This document shows, piece after piece, positions 9,546 through 21,604 of a stretch of DNA of 64,000 nucleotides. The translations under genes were made by a program, and so were the position numbers. Location of the stretch: NCBI RefSeq assembly GCF_036588685.1, contig NC_086378.1:32465578-32529577 (forward strand), read 5' to 3'. Below the pieces are notes generated by a model that saw only the letters and a program-made list of their open reading frames with translations, was not told where the DNA came from and ran no database searches. Within the stretch, counting starts at the first letter, position 1. The number at the start of each line of letters is the position of its first letter. This stretch comes from Mytilus trossulus. Lineage: Eukaryota; Mollusca; Bivalvia; Mytilida; Mytilidae.

Positions 9546-12364
9546 ATATTTTCAGTATTTATGATTATTCATATAAATGTATAGCTGATATCTAGTGTTC
9601 CAAAAAAAAAGATGGTAAGTAGTAACAAATTGCATAGTGTTTTATATGTTCATCTACTGTTAATCTCTGTTGTCAATCCTTATGCATTTATTCAGCTGAT
9701 AAATAAATGAATATATATTATATTCATATGTAAAACCATGTAGTTAGTACAGAAACTATGAAATGTTTAAGTTGTCTTTCTTCAATAATTTCATTCATTG
9801 TGTTAGGCGCAAAACAGATTGGGACTGATTTTATTTGAGTTGGCAAACATTTGATCCTGAAATAAGGTGATTTACTGCGTCAACCGATGTTTGAAATAGT
9901 TTGCAAAGTTTGATTTAGGTACAGTCTGTTCGCTTGTTATGGGAATGGCAAGTATTTTTTAACATTGTAAATATGGTCAATAATAAGGAATAATTTTTAA
10001 AAAGATATCACGTTTTTCATTGTCGTATGTATTTGCTAAATGGTCATAGAATTTTCAATACATAATGACATTTTTCTTGATCAGAGTGAAACCTCATAGT
10101 ATCTGCCATCTGGGAAAATACTTCATAGAAAATGAAATAAGTTAAGTTTTACAATTTTTAATGGCATAACTTAATAACTTATATATTACCTATATATACA
10201 ATTCCTTCTAACTGACGACTGGTGAAAAAATCGGATGTTTCAATATACACTTCAATTTTTTTGTCTTTCATCTGTATGATTCTACGATGTATGAATATGA
10301 CATGGGTAAACATTCCTTTGGTGGTGTCTCCAGTGAATAGCGCGCGGTAAAGAGTTATATTTCTACATCAGAAACGTGTTTCCTAATTATGCTTATTCAT
10401 TTTATATAATTCAGGAAAACGGGAACTGTTGTATAGGAATCTCTTGACAACAGTATTTCATTACTATTCTACTTGATATAAGTATTGTGAATAAACAAAT
10501 ATGTAATATATTGAAAGATAGGCCCAAAAATACCAAAGGGACTTCAAACTCATGAGACGAAAATAAACTGCAAATATATTATACTGCCTTCATAGCATAC
10601 ACTGTTAAATAAGTGCCTGATAGCTTGCCAGGTCAAATTTGGAAAGAATTTTAATCTATTTGGCTGTCATTTATGACAATAATCATAATCGCTTGCTTCG
10701 GCACAAATAAATCCTTGCCTTTAAATAGTTGGCATTTAGCGTTATAAAAAGTTATTTAATAAAAACGCTTTTGGCACATTTAATTTATTAAATACTGTTG
10801 TATTGTTTTTGAAAAGATTATAAAATCAAAACCCTAAAACATAATTTCTTTAAAAGGGAAAACAAGAAATGTCTGATATTAAAGACTGATAGCCCTAGAT
10901 AATAATCAAAATTTAAAATTTTGTAGACGTTTTGCAATATCAAACAAAATGAAAATGAAGTTTATGTGATAAATCCATATTTGACCAAAGTAAATTGAGA
11001 TGTTTTATGAGATCAATTTCTGATTGGTCCACTTGTTTTAAAGAACTTTATTTTGGATTTTTTTTTTTATTTCTACACGACACGTTTATCCTGCATGTGT
11101 TTACCCAAAATGAGTACCTTTTAAGACGCATATTTTATTCAGAATACAAGAAGGTCTGTCTTTTTGGAAACTTATCTAATAAAGTTGAATTTGTGTGACA
11201 TCTTAAAAATATAGCAACACTCGGATGCTCAAATCTTATATATAACATAAAACGAGATGGTAGTCTGGGATAAACCGAAACTGGGAACGTCAGCAAATCT
11301 ATTGAACAGATGAAAATGAAATCAGATATATTCCTGATTTTAATAGACAGTTACATAAAGTTACATTCTCCAAATCATGAAAACGACAGGACAAAAAAAA
11401 ACTAACACTAATCAATTAAAAGACTTACAACAAAAACAAAACACATCATAGAAATCTAGATACTGAGAAATATAAACCCCATCAATAACCAGGGGCTCTA
11501 GAAAAATACATACTCTCCACACATGGCACCCGTCATGTTTCTCATGCAAGTAAAAACCCGTTTACAATTCTTATCTGGTAGCTCAAGGAAAAAATGGATT
11601 CACATTACGACGATTAGAATATATCCATCGTCATCTGTTAGATGTAAAAATTCCATATGTATGCACTGCTGGAATGTGGCTACATAGAAATGAAAATTCA
11701 TAATTGGGAAGCCGATATCATCTGAATGCCATCAGGTTATTTCCATACATAACTAAATTGCAACCGTGTAATAGGTGACAGAAATGTGCAACTTACTCAT
11801 GTAAGAATAAGTATTGCATTATTCAGAAAAAAAACCACATGCTTTTAATATACTGAGAGTTAAAATACTCCGACGAGACGTATCTTCTCCAACCGTATAT
11901 AAAACCAATGAATAATGAATAGAGTATCATGAAAACGGAATTACCTGAGGGTGCACTTTAATAAACCTGTGGCAACTGCAACGTCAATTTCCTACAGAAA
12001 GTGCAAGATTTATAGAAATTACAGGGGGAGTGAGATTGTTGGAGAAACAGCGTACTATAGCCTAGCCACTACATTTACGGCACTTTTTACTGAGGATGAC
12101 AAGTTTGCCTTTGAAACAAGCTTGAAATTAAATATGAATGCCGGTAGACATAATAATGTAATGTCTCACTTTTCTGGGCATCAGAAGTAAGTGAAAATTA
12201 GTTTCTTTCAACTCACCATGCAAGATTATTCAGCAGCAATACCAAAAAGACTGTGCAAGCGTAGAATTCTTTTAAAAAAAGTCTGTTTTAAAAATCGGTT
12301 TCGCTCCTTTTTTATTCAGTTTCCGATTGTTACCTTGATTGCAAGATTTAAACATCTCTGAACA
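9546..12364. other. Intergenic AT-rich DNA with a degenerate RB repeat
   Basis: No exon-like coding sequence was found. A degenerate minus-strand RB copy lies at about 11375-11545 (gaaatataaaccccatcaat, ctccacacatggcacccgtc). A short RB end is at about 10525-10575. The frames at 10995-11198 and 11951-12190 have no recognisable motifs. Confidence 0.5.
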
Positions 12365-12510
12365 ATAGTTATCAAAGGTACCAGGATTATAACTAAATAT
12401 GCCACACGCGCGTTTCATCTTCTAAATACTCATCAGTGACGCTCGAATCTAAAAAAAAGCCAAATACAGCTAAGGTAATCTATGCCTGAGGTAGACTCAT
12501 CAGTTGAAGG
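12365..12510 (-). repeat. Retrozyme-family fragment, dead hammerhead
   Basis: Starts gttatcaaaggtaccagg and keeps ctcatcagtgacgctcg (CTGATGA on the minus strand). Stem II is eroded and the cleavage triplet reads GTG instead of GTH, so cleavage is not expected. Confidence 0.65.
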
Positions 12511-12589
12511 AGAGATATATCATACGTTTTGGTCAACGACGAGTCCTCCAAGACAAGTAACCATCATTTGAATTATCAAAGAAGAGGAG

Positions 12590-12800
12590 AAAGATACCTT
12601 AAGGGACCTTCAAACTCATAAGTCGAAAACAAACTGACATCGCAATTGCAAAAAAAAATATAAAAGACCACCAACAGTATTCACAAGACAGCATATTAAA
12701 GTAAAGACTTAGCAACATGAACCCCAGTAAAACAACTGACAATGGTTTGATGCTATTCTGAAGGACAAGCAGATGCTGCTCTACCCATGTTTGAAAAACA
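12590..12800 (-). repeat. Dispersed repeat RB, diverged
   Basis: Contains gggaccttcaaactcataag, aacaaactgacatcgcaatt, gcaacatgaaccccagt and aagcagatgctgctc, in the order expected of minus-strand RB. Confidence 0.55.
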
Positions 12801-14639
12801 TATCATCATTTCACTTATGAAATAAAAATATGCGTCTTATGGATTTAAAATAAAGGAATGTGGTAAGATTTTGCAAAACAACACGTATCCAAATGACATC
12901 AATTAAATCAAAAGGTAAGCAACAACTGAAGTTTATCACAAATGCAAAAATAGACCATAAGTGAATATATTTATCTATAAACATGACTAAAACAATTTGA
13001 AAGTTTAAAGAAGACAAGAAATACAAAACTTTTTGTTTGTTTTTTCGCATTGCTTGTTCATGTGGAACGTGTAAACAATAAAACACATAAGTAAGCTCTT
13101 GGAAGTAAGCTCTTGGAACAGTTTATAGGATCAGTAAATGAATATGTTTGAAAGGTCTGAAAATTAAAGGTAATCACAAACATTTTTCATAGAGAATGTA
13201 AAACAAAACAGTACACTAGTTATGTTTTTAATACAAATCTTTTTATTTATTATTGGAATTGTAAAAAAAAAATGCTTTCTTAACATAATTTTAGTTTAAC
13301 TGCAGTTAAAATAATTCAATGATTTTTTTTCACTTCTTGATGATCTAGAATTTATGTCAAAATGATAAAATTTGTTAATGAAAATTATATCAAACTAGTT
13401 ATATAAATATAACACCTGAAAATGTATGTATACAATATTAAAAAAAAATAGAAATAGAAAATCAATAAAAAATTCTTGTAAATAGTTTACCTTAACAGAA
13501 ACACACATACCTTTATAAAAACAAAACACCTGGCACATGTCAATCAATATAAATTTGACTGTACTTCTTGCCAAGTACTCATATTTCGTGAAGTAATGTT
13601 ATAACATTTTGATGATTGATTTAAAGTGCTTTTGTTTGCATTGCTATTAGTGGATCAAAGAATTTTATTCCAAACGTTTTTATTGGTATTTCCTTAATTT
13701 TAACAAACTAAAATCCTTTTGTCACATATTAGCCACACGATCGTTTGATACAGATGGAATTTTAAGTCATTCTTTCTAATTTTATTTCCAGAAAACAATA
13801 TTCAATTTATACCGTAACTTTATAAATATTCTACTCTGATGATTAAAAAGATACAAGTTACATACACATGACTACTGTGACTCATCTATACTCAGCTTTA
13901 CTAAATCTAACGAATTTGATTGATTGACTCTGGTCCGTAAAATGTATTTTATGTTTTTTGTTTTGTTTTTGGTACACTCGTTTTCAGTTTGAATGACAAT
14001 AAAGACAGGACTTGACTACAATTAAGTAATTAAATCACGTGAGTCTAAACTTTCATAAAGGATAGACACTCCGAGATAAATGGTCAGCTTTTTAAAACAA
14101 AACTGACAAGGTTAATTAGCACCATAACAATAAAATGAATGTTCGCGCCTTCACAACTCTTTCTCCTGTTCAGTTTGCACTATTTTTAGTTTAATTTTAA
14201 GCTTATTGAAAATCTTTTTTAAAACACTTTCATTATGAACATATTTGGTATAAGTGCTTTAATTATTCTATGGTTGAATCTTCTGGTTTCCGGCAATGAT
14301 CTCCGTCGAATTCTATTCTACTATTGTATCATTTTTCTAACATTTGATTAATCCTTTGATCTTTCATATGTAATCGTCTTTATTAGATGGGGTTTTATCT
14401 TTGGTAGTGTTTAATGTAGCCATCTGTTACCGCAGTTATATCTTCAAACTCAGCTCAACTCAGCCAATAAGAAACACATCAGAGAGTGTCTTTTAAAAAC
14501 TATGTTCGGAATGTAGAAATTAATTTTCTAAAAATCAGTGTTTTGTTAATAAAGACAAACCTTTTTTCAGTAATTTATTTTTAAATATCAGCATATTATC
14601 AGTACGGGATGCTAAGTGATTTTTTCAAATTTTAATGGG
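12801..14639. other. Array-unit spacer, no gene seen
   Basis: AT-rich sequence. The stretch at about 13490-13700 is paralogous to 32130-32330 and, less clearly, to 49190-49410 (shared tttattccaaa and adjoining phrases). It therefore belongs to the duplicated array unit upstream of successive gene copies. No coding exon recognised. Confidence 0.5.
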
Positions 14640-14840
14640 TATAAAAAAGGAAGATGTGGTATGATTGCAAATGAGAGAACTGTCCGCAAGATACCAAAAT
14701 GACATAAACATTAAGAATTATGTGTCACCGTACGGCCTTCAGCAATGAGCAAAGCCCATACAGCATACTCAGCTATAAAAAAAACCGATATGACTATGTA
14801 AAACGATTCAAACGAGAAAACTAACGGCCTTATTTTATTA
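14640..14840 (+). repeat. Dispersed repeat RE
   Basis: The fullest RE copy: agatgtggtatgattgcaaa, accaaaatgacataaacat, tcaccgtacggccttcagca, gagcaaagcccatac and cgagaaaactaacggcctta in order. Non-coding and SINE-like in size; class unknown. Confidence 0.65.
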
Positions 14841-14895
14841 AATCGAAATGAAGCATTATGATGATATTCAACTAAATACATCATTATATTACTAG

Positions 14896-15120
14896 TTACA
14901 AGGTGTTTAAGTGACCTAAAACGATATATACGATATATATGGGGTCAGTAAACGCCATTTTGGGAGAGAGAGAGAAGCTCAAATCCCCATATGGAATTTG
15001 CTGACCCCCATATCTATCGTAAAAAACAACTTTCACACCACCGTGTAACGAATTTATCTTACCGACTATCTTCACATGTGATATTTAGACTATCTGTCTA
15101 TCAAAGTGATTAAGTCACTT
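14896..15120. repeat. Small foldback repeat
   Basis: Inverted arms ACGATATATATGGGGTCAG (14930-14948) and CTGACCCCCATATCTATCGT (15001-15020) enclose a GA-rich loop. Weaker complementarity (aagtgac/gtcactt) extends outward. Possibly a small MITE. Confidence 0.5.
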
Positions 15121-15475
15121 AGTATTAACATGTTTAAGGACCTGCTTTCATTTGTCTTTACAAACGAAATGCCAACAATAACAACGTGTTAGGTTTTAAT
15201 TGGTTTAATAGATGTATTGAATCTGAATCTTCTGGTGAATCTTTGATGTAGTTGAATGCAATAAACATGTAAGGGAATATGTCTATGAGTATTCCCAATA
15301 TGCTCACAGTTTTGATTAATACTATATATTCAACTTTTCCTTATTATCCCTTCACAAAACAAATCACAATATTTGAAAAATTGGACATTTGAATACCTAG
15401 TCATTTTCAGAGTCTTTCAGGTGATTTTTAAGTAACAGCAAACACAAGAAATATATCAATTGGACCTGTTTTGAT

Positions 15476-15670
15476 ATGATTATTTTACTTGATTGTTTAT
15501 TGATTGTTCACTTTAGAAATTCCGTGTTTCGCCATGTTACCGAAATTGAAATGGGGACTAACTGTGCTTCACTAATTGCGATAAGTTATTTGGATTTTAT
15601 TTTGCCTCTCAATAATGACAGCTTCAGTATGTACACTAACGAGATTTTTCCTGTTGACGTTTGTTAAATG
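15476..15670 (+). pseudogene. Reverse-transcriptase fragment
   Basis: The frame includes MGTNCASLIA and then YLDFILPLNNDSFSMY, recognisable as a degraded palm region (normally a YLDDIL-type motif). It is close to the fragment at 57.8 kb (YLDDILALNNDNFSMY). The first catalytic aspartate is retained and the second is replaced by F. The text between the two motifs is shortened. Downstream sequence to about 15870 (gcccaataaggctctattct) recurs at 33020-33200. Element class is uncertain; a Penelope-like origin is possible. Confidence 0.6.
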
Positions 15671-15870
15671 AAACTAACATTTACAACGAACAAAGCTATT
15701 TCCTGGACTTTAAATATTAACAATATTTGTTTTCATTTGTGTGTTTCGGAGTTGGTTGTGGATTCCATTTTGCTGAATAAGTACACATTATTGGTTAGAG
15801 GTCAGCGGAAGAATGTCTCCTGCGGCGGGATTTGAATGATGCATTAAAGCCCAATAAGGCTCTATTCTAA

Positions 15871-16985
15871 AATCAACAAACAAGCCAAATTACCGGAACC
15901 ATTTGATGACATCGTAGGGAAGCATTGTCTTAGCATAATGATTTTTTTTTATCCTTATTTTAAGTTTTAGGCAAATTCTATAATCGATAAAGAGAAGCAA
16001 TTATTAGCGATAGACATGGTTTCTCGTTCATGAATTACATTCCGTCTAAACTTTTAGATGCACATGGATCCAGTGTGTTTGCTTAACAAGACCTTGATAA
16101 CACTTAAGAGTCATAAGCGTTTCATATTTTCTATGAAATATATGAATAAGCCTTTTTCTCTTAATATGACAATGAACTAATTATAAAACCAACAAAAGCA
16201 GATACAAAGCTTTTATAAGTCAAATTATGTGATGACGCTGAAACGTTGACTATGTACCTTCCTTCTACATTCTTATATTTATTTGAACGCTGTTTACGAC
16301 TGACCCTAAGTCATTCTTATCATAGTACTCATTTTCTCAAATATTTGTCAGCATTTCATATCCTTAATTTAATCACGCCATGAACAATTAAATATCTCGA
16401 CCAAATATTCTAACTTGTATTATCCAGTGCTAAGATAACGGTAAGAGATAACAATTATCGTCCTTTGATTTTCGTTTTCGAATATAGTTCCTATTGTGGA
16501 CAATGTGTTACTTGCCAATTTTATTTTTTTAAACTACTTCCAAATGTATTTATTCATGATAGTAAGTAGAGGGATGAAACGACACTATCAAACATTTGGG
16601 TCATGAATTTCAAAGTGAAGTAATGATTTAATCCAGTTGCAAAAGGTTAAAAAATAGAACTTCGGAAGCTGTCAAAAGATTTCCCGATCCCTTTACATAA
16701 AATTGTCCATATTTTTAGTAAGAGCTGATGAAGTTTTCTAGAATTTTGATATACTTTGTCCCAAAATTAGTACAACACACTGTAAGAAAAATTATTGAAA
16801 AAGAGCAGGTGGGATTTTTTTTTAATTTACATGTATGTTCTAAAAAAAAATAGACTAAGAAATAATTGTGGTCTGGGACCTAATATTAACCCAGGGAAAT
16901 TTATAGAAAAATAATATAATTAGACACATGCATATGTTTATTAGAAGTTTGATTGATTGATTGTTAGTTGCCCAACGGCCTGTGA
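15871..16985. other. AT-rich spacer, no gene seen
   Basis: No exon, RNA gene or recognised repeat. Confidence 0.45.
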
Positions 16986-16989
16986 CCAA

Positions 16990-17075
16990 GTTGTAAAAAA
17001 ACTCATCATAGATACCAGGACTTTATTTTGTATATACGCCAGACGCTTGCATTTTCGGGAAGAGAAGACATTTAC
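16990..17075 (-). repeat. Decayed retrozyme fragment
   Basis: catagataccaggactttat followed by acgccagacgcttg matches the ribozyme end of the family, but the core beyond the stem III region is lost. Confidence 0.45.
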
Positions 17076-17676
17076 AATAAATACAATAGATATAGTTAGG
17101 TCCTGTTATTGGGGCCATTTCGGATGAAAGTGGGCGCAATTTTGACTGCTACTTCGATGTCAAATGTCATTTTGCAAGGATTCTTAGCGTACAAAGGCAT
17201 GACTCTTCCCTACGCTGGATATCGGATCCAATATCCCCGTTCTGATTTGACGTGGCTACGTACGAAACATTCCGCACAGCCACTTAGGCAAAGGTGTTAC
17301 TGATGCCCAACATCTTTATTCCCAAGTCACCGTTGAGGTTCATAATAAGAAACTTATATAAGTTCTTGTTTTCAAATGATAGCAAATAGCTAATTTTTAA
17401 AATGAGGTAAGAGATGTCATCTGTCAAACTGAACTTCGGGTTCAACTATTTGTATGACCGGTTTATTTAAGTGCATCTTTGCTAGCCAAGGGTTACGATC
17501 CACTTCAGATCTATCATCCTTGGCGAATTGAGATAAAATTTCGGAGACACAAGGTTGGATTTTTATTGGATCAGTCGAAACTCGCCGCATCCAACCAAAC
17601 AGCGCCTATAACATGATCACGTGTAAATGTAGAAAGCGTTTGTAAACAATTGCCACGTGTTACTTATAATACATTT

Positions 17677-18011
17677 ACCTCTGCTGGTGGACTATTAGTC
17701 GCCGAGGGTATCACCAGCCCAGTAGCCAGTACTTCGGTACTGGCATGAAAATACGGATTTTTTGTGTTATTAAAATTTGCTGTTACAAAATATTAGAAAT
17801 TATTATAAATTAAGGAATGTATCTCCCTCATGCAAAGCTCTGATTCCTTTCACGAATTTGGCTATACTTTTTGGACCTTTTGGATTGTAGCTCTTCATCT
17901 TTTATATAAGCTTTGGATTTCAAATATTTTTGCCACGAGCATCACTGAAGAGACATGTATTGTCGAAATGCGCATCTGGTGCAACAAAATTGGTACCGTT
18001 GATTTTTTTAA
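17677..18011 (+). repeat. Second-lineage hammerhead element
   Basis: This element of about 335 bp begins with a block shared with the main retrozyme family (tgctggtggac, ccgagggtatcaccagccca). Its body is different (ttggattgtagctcttcatc, gctttggatttcaaatattt), and it ends in a distinct hammerhead followed by ttggtaccgttga. It appears to be a sister lineage of the retrozyme family. Confidence 0.65.
17939..17982 (+). ncRNA. Hammerhead ribozyme, covarying second lineage
   Basis: Core CTGAAGA (position 7 is free in hammerheads), GAAA and triplet ATC satisfy the consensus. Stem I GCATCA/TGGTGC, stem II GACA/TGTC and stem III ATG/CAT with a CG loop are all fully paired. Each stem differs from the 59 kb ribozyme by compensated changes. 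Cleavage is predicted after C17976. Overall length, 44 nt, equals that of the main family. Confidence 0.8.
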
Positions 18012-18039
18012 TATATCTTTATTATAGAGGGACGTCGGA

Positions 18040-18710
18040 TAGCTTTCATGTACTGATTTGTATGTTCGTTCTCCAATGTGACTTCCCTTATTCCCCTGGT
18101 CGTTATTAAAAAGGAGCAGTGATCACAAAAAAAAAATTGTTTAAACATTGTCACGTGTATATTTGCCTACCCCAAGTCCGGAACCTCGTCAATGGTTATA
18201 GTTAGTCAGTTGTCAGAGACGAGCCACATCTAAATGTTTTCGCTTTCGCATAAACGTTTAACAACATCTACAAGTGAAACACTAAATATCTTATTTATTT
18301 TCATTTATTTTTTTGAACAAATTGTTCTTTATTATCTTAAGTGGATCACATGTAAATAGATATATATTTATAAGGAGGTGACTTTCCAATAAAGAAATAA
18401 TCCGACAGAGACCACTTTATATTCTTAAACCACGGATGGAAAACATGTTGTATTGTGAACTTTAAAAGTACACCATTTGAAACTATCCGCAAATTTCCTC
18501 CTTTTTTACAGTTGACATTTTAACAAAAACAATACCATACGCGAATATTTCACTATTTATTAATTAGCATTTTCAAGGGTATTGTTTGAGAAATAGGAAT
18601 ACAAAGATTTGTCAACTGTCTAATTTTAGACACAAATCGAAATCCGAATCGTTCAGCGAAAATACTCCCGCAATGTAAAGATAGTTGATGTCAAGCAGTT
18701 TAAAACAGGG
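18040..18710. other. AT-rich spacer, no gene seen
   Basis: No exon or recognised repeat. Confidence 0.4.
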
Positions 18711-18711
18711 G

Positions 18712-18975
18712 CGACAGATACCAGAGGAACAGTCAAACTCATAAATCAAAAATAAACTGACAACGCCATTGCTAAAAAATCAAAAAAACAAACAAACAAA
18801 TAATTGTAAACAAGAAAAAACATAGAAAACTAAATACTGAGCAACACAAACCCCACCAAAAACTGAGGGTGATAACAGGTTCTCCAGAAGGGTAAGCAGA
18901 TCCTGCATCTCATGTGGCACCCATTGTGTTGCTCGTGTTATTGCGAGCACGGTAAATAGTATAATTCGGTAAGTC
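18712..18975 (-). repeat. Dispersed repeat RB
   Basis: Contains cagaggaacagtcaaactca, ctgacaacgccattgc, caccaaaaactgaggg and tgtggcacccattgtgttgc: minus-strand RB, nearly full length. Confidence 0.7.
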
Positions 18976-19010
18976 ACACTCAGAGAATAGTTAAATGAAG
19001 ATATGTTTTG

Positions 19011-19140
19011 TCAGGAATATGACAGTTGTTATCCATTCGTTTGATGTGTTTGGACTTTTGATTTTGCCTTTTGATTTTGGATTTTCCTTTTTGAATTTTC
19101 CTCGGAGTTCGGTATTTTTGTGTTTTTACTTTTTTTGTGA
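19011..19140 (+). repeat. Dispersed repeat RD
   Basis: Matches 2427-2540 closely (tatccattcgtttgatgtgt, gattttggattttcc). Confidence 0.65.
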
Positions 19141-19221
19141 GAACAGTCCAATAAAGCCTTCAATTGAAAGTATTGGAACATTGGTTGTATTCGAAGTATT
19201 CTACACATGTTCGTTTGAATA

Positions 19222-20606
19222 AGGCCGTGTTCACATTGACCTAAATTCGGTGTTGTGTTAGTGTAACTCACACGTAAACTAAACACAGTTGATTTCCCAT
19301 TGATAAAACTCAATGTTTACATGTAGTTTAAATCATGTTTTATCTACACACAGTCGATAGTCAATGTAGGCCTTGTGTAGGTTAAGTGTACACAAAACTA
19401 GGCATTTAGGACATTAGTTTTACCGTGTATATATTTAAGGAGAAAACTATTTTTGAGTAAAATTGATATTTTTGATAATTATTGATATACTTCTTTACAG
19501 AAATTGTTGTCTAAATTTTACAGGGTTTTTTTGTTAAAAAAACTTAACGTACTTTATTAACCCCTGATCAAGACTCACAAAGCAGCATCATTGCCGAACC
19601 CATAAGGCAGCAACCAACTGATTTTTTTTTTGGGGGGGGGGGGCTATTATAGTTGAGTATAAACATAAAGGCAGGGGGTTGGGGGGCTATGGATTTTGTT
19701 TTGGAAAAAAAATGTTTCCCGTTTTTAGCCCTGAAAAAAATTGTTTGTTTCACCCACAGCTGTCACTATATATAATGCTAAAATTGATTTCGACTTGTCA
19801 CGAAAATTTGTTCTGAAAAAAATATATAGCCCCCCCCCCCTTTTCCAAAAAGAAACGGAAATAAATAGTTGCTACCTAATTTATTTGAAAAGGTCTTCCC
19901 GAATCGACTTGACGTACACAGAAATATTCGCCACTGGTCTTTACTCAAACAATGATTCACGCATAAATGCATGACTAAAAAAAATTTGAGGTAAATGATA
20001 TGTTTGTCTAGTATATCAGATCCGTTAAATAACATTTTTAAAATAAAAATAAAACGTTACCCTATTCCTTTACCAAATACTCCTTGGAGAAGAAATACCA
20101 TTTGAAACAAACAGAAAAGAAAAAAAATGTAGTGATCCCTAATATCTCAAAATGGCTTTCATAAACCACCTGACTTATAAAAGGGGGTTGAGTCAGATTT
20201 TTTTTCTCGCGCAAACGTGTCAGATTTTTTTTCTCGCGCAAACGTTTTTATTCAGTTTTTTCGATGCTAGCAATCAAATTTTATTTATTTTACAATATCA
20301 TCTGTTTGACCGGAATATTTTTTTTTATCAAATTTGGGTTCAAAATATTTACCAAGGACCCCCCTTTTTTTTAAAGTCAACCGGTTGCTCCCAAACTGCA
20401 AGAAAAACTGTCCGACAAATTTGCATTCGGTTCTACGTAATGAACATTTAAATGACACAAAGTTTACAAGTGTGAACAAATCTTATGTACAGGTAGCTAA
20501 ACAAGGTGTATAGATGTGAACAAATGTAATGTGAAACTAGTGTGCATTACGGTAAACTAAATGTAAACATGTTTACTGTACATGGCTTTTGGTGTGAACA
20601 CTGCCT
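19222..20606. mobile_element. Probable non-autonomous DNA transposon
   Basis: The 14-bp terminal inverted repeats AGGCCGTGTTCACA (19222-19235) and TGTGAACACTGCCT (20593-20606) differ at one position. Subterminal regions share gtaaactaaa- and acatgttta-type motifs. Inside are opposed G and C homopolymers (19631-19642, 19829-19841). No transposase motif is seen and no clear target duplication, so class is open. Confidence 0.5.
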
Positions 20607-20961
20607 AAGATGATAGAATTAATACAAAATGAATACATGGATAGGTATATTGGTTTTTCGTGTAACATATACACATTTATATTCTGTTACTTTTGACAAA
20701 GAGATGGTTTTAAGTGGGAGAGCGAGTGTACATTTCAGGTATAATTTTTTTAGTTTATTAATATATTTTTAGTCCTAACTAGAAGATGTAGTACATTTCT
20801 GTTTGACAATATAATAACTATCATTTGAAGACCAACTGATTAACGTCATCAACTAATTCAAATGTCACCGTTCATGCTTACAAAATAAGCAAATATCATT
20901 TTGTATAGTTAGTTATATGAATGTGACCTACCGAATAAGACTATTCGCCGTGTTTGTTATA

Positions 20962-21185
20962 ACATGAGCAACACGACGGGTGCCACATTTGGAGCAGAAT
21001 CTACTAACCCTTCTGGAGCACCGTAGATCTCACCACTTTTTTGGTGGGATTTGTGTTGCTTAATCATATTTTTCTGTGTTGTGTTATTTGTACTATTATT
21101 TGTCGGTTTGTCTTTTTCATTTTTGGTCATAGTGTTTATTTTTTATCTATGAGTTTGACTCTGGTATCTTTCGCCTCTTTTTTTA
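20962..21185 (+). repeat. Dispersed repeat RB
   Basis: Begins gagcaacacgacgggtgcca and continues ttggtgggatttgtgttgct and atgagtttgactctgg. It lies upstream of the copy 2 promoter. Confidence 0.7.
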
Positions 21186-21361
21186 TTCATGTTTTTGTAT
21201 AACTTATGTGCAATGCTATTTTACTAATGCGAAACTGTTTAGGTTCAAGGTAAAATACGAACACAGTCATAACGTCATACCATACGTTACTTATTGTTGG
21301 AGATAATCTGAAGAAAAATCTGTCTTTATACTCAGTAGAATACAGAAACTTTCATTTCATT

Positions 21362-21505
21362 TGAAATGTCAAAATATATCATTATGCTATCATATTTCTT
21401 CTACACGCTATTTCAAAATTAAAAAAAAATATTGATCAATCCGGAATATAAGACATAATGAAAATACTGCATGAACTGACAGACTAATTCCTGGAAGTCT
21501 AAAAG
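21362..21505 (+). promoter_or_regulatory. Copy 2 promoter and untranslated exon
   Basis: Conserved block aaatgtcaaaatat and ctacacgctatttcaaaatt, then TATAAGACATAA at 21447-21458. The leader contains aattcctggaagtc and the donor AAAAG|GTATCT ends it at 21505. Confidence 0.6.
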
Positions 21506-21604
21506 GTATCTAATAAATGAACTAATGCTATTTTGCTGAAAATGTCGTTATTTTGATTTTTCATATTTTAGTCCATTATATTATTCTATTATTCGTATTT
21601 CAGA

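Noticed and set aside
18995-19222. Hydrophobic frame of 75 codons as a membrane protein
   Set aside because: It is the dispersed repeat RD read in a T-rich frame; the same text recurs at 2.4 kb.
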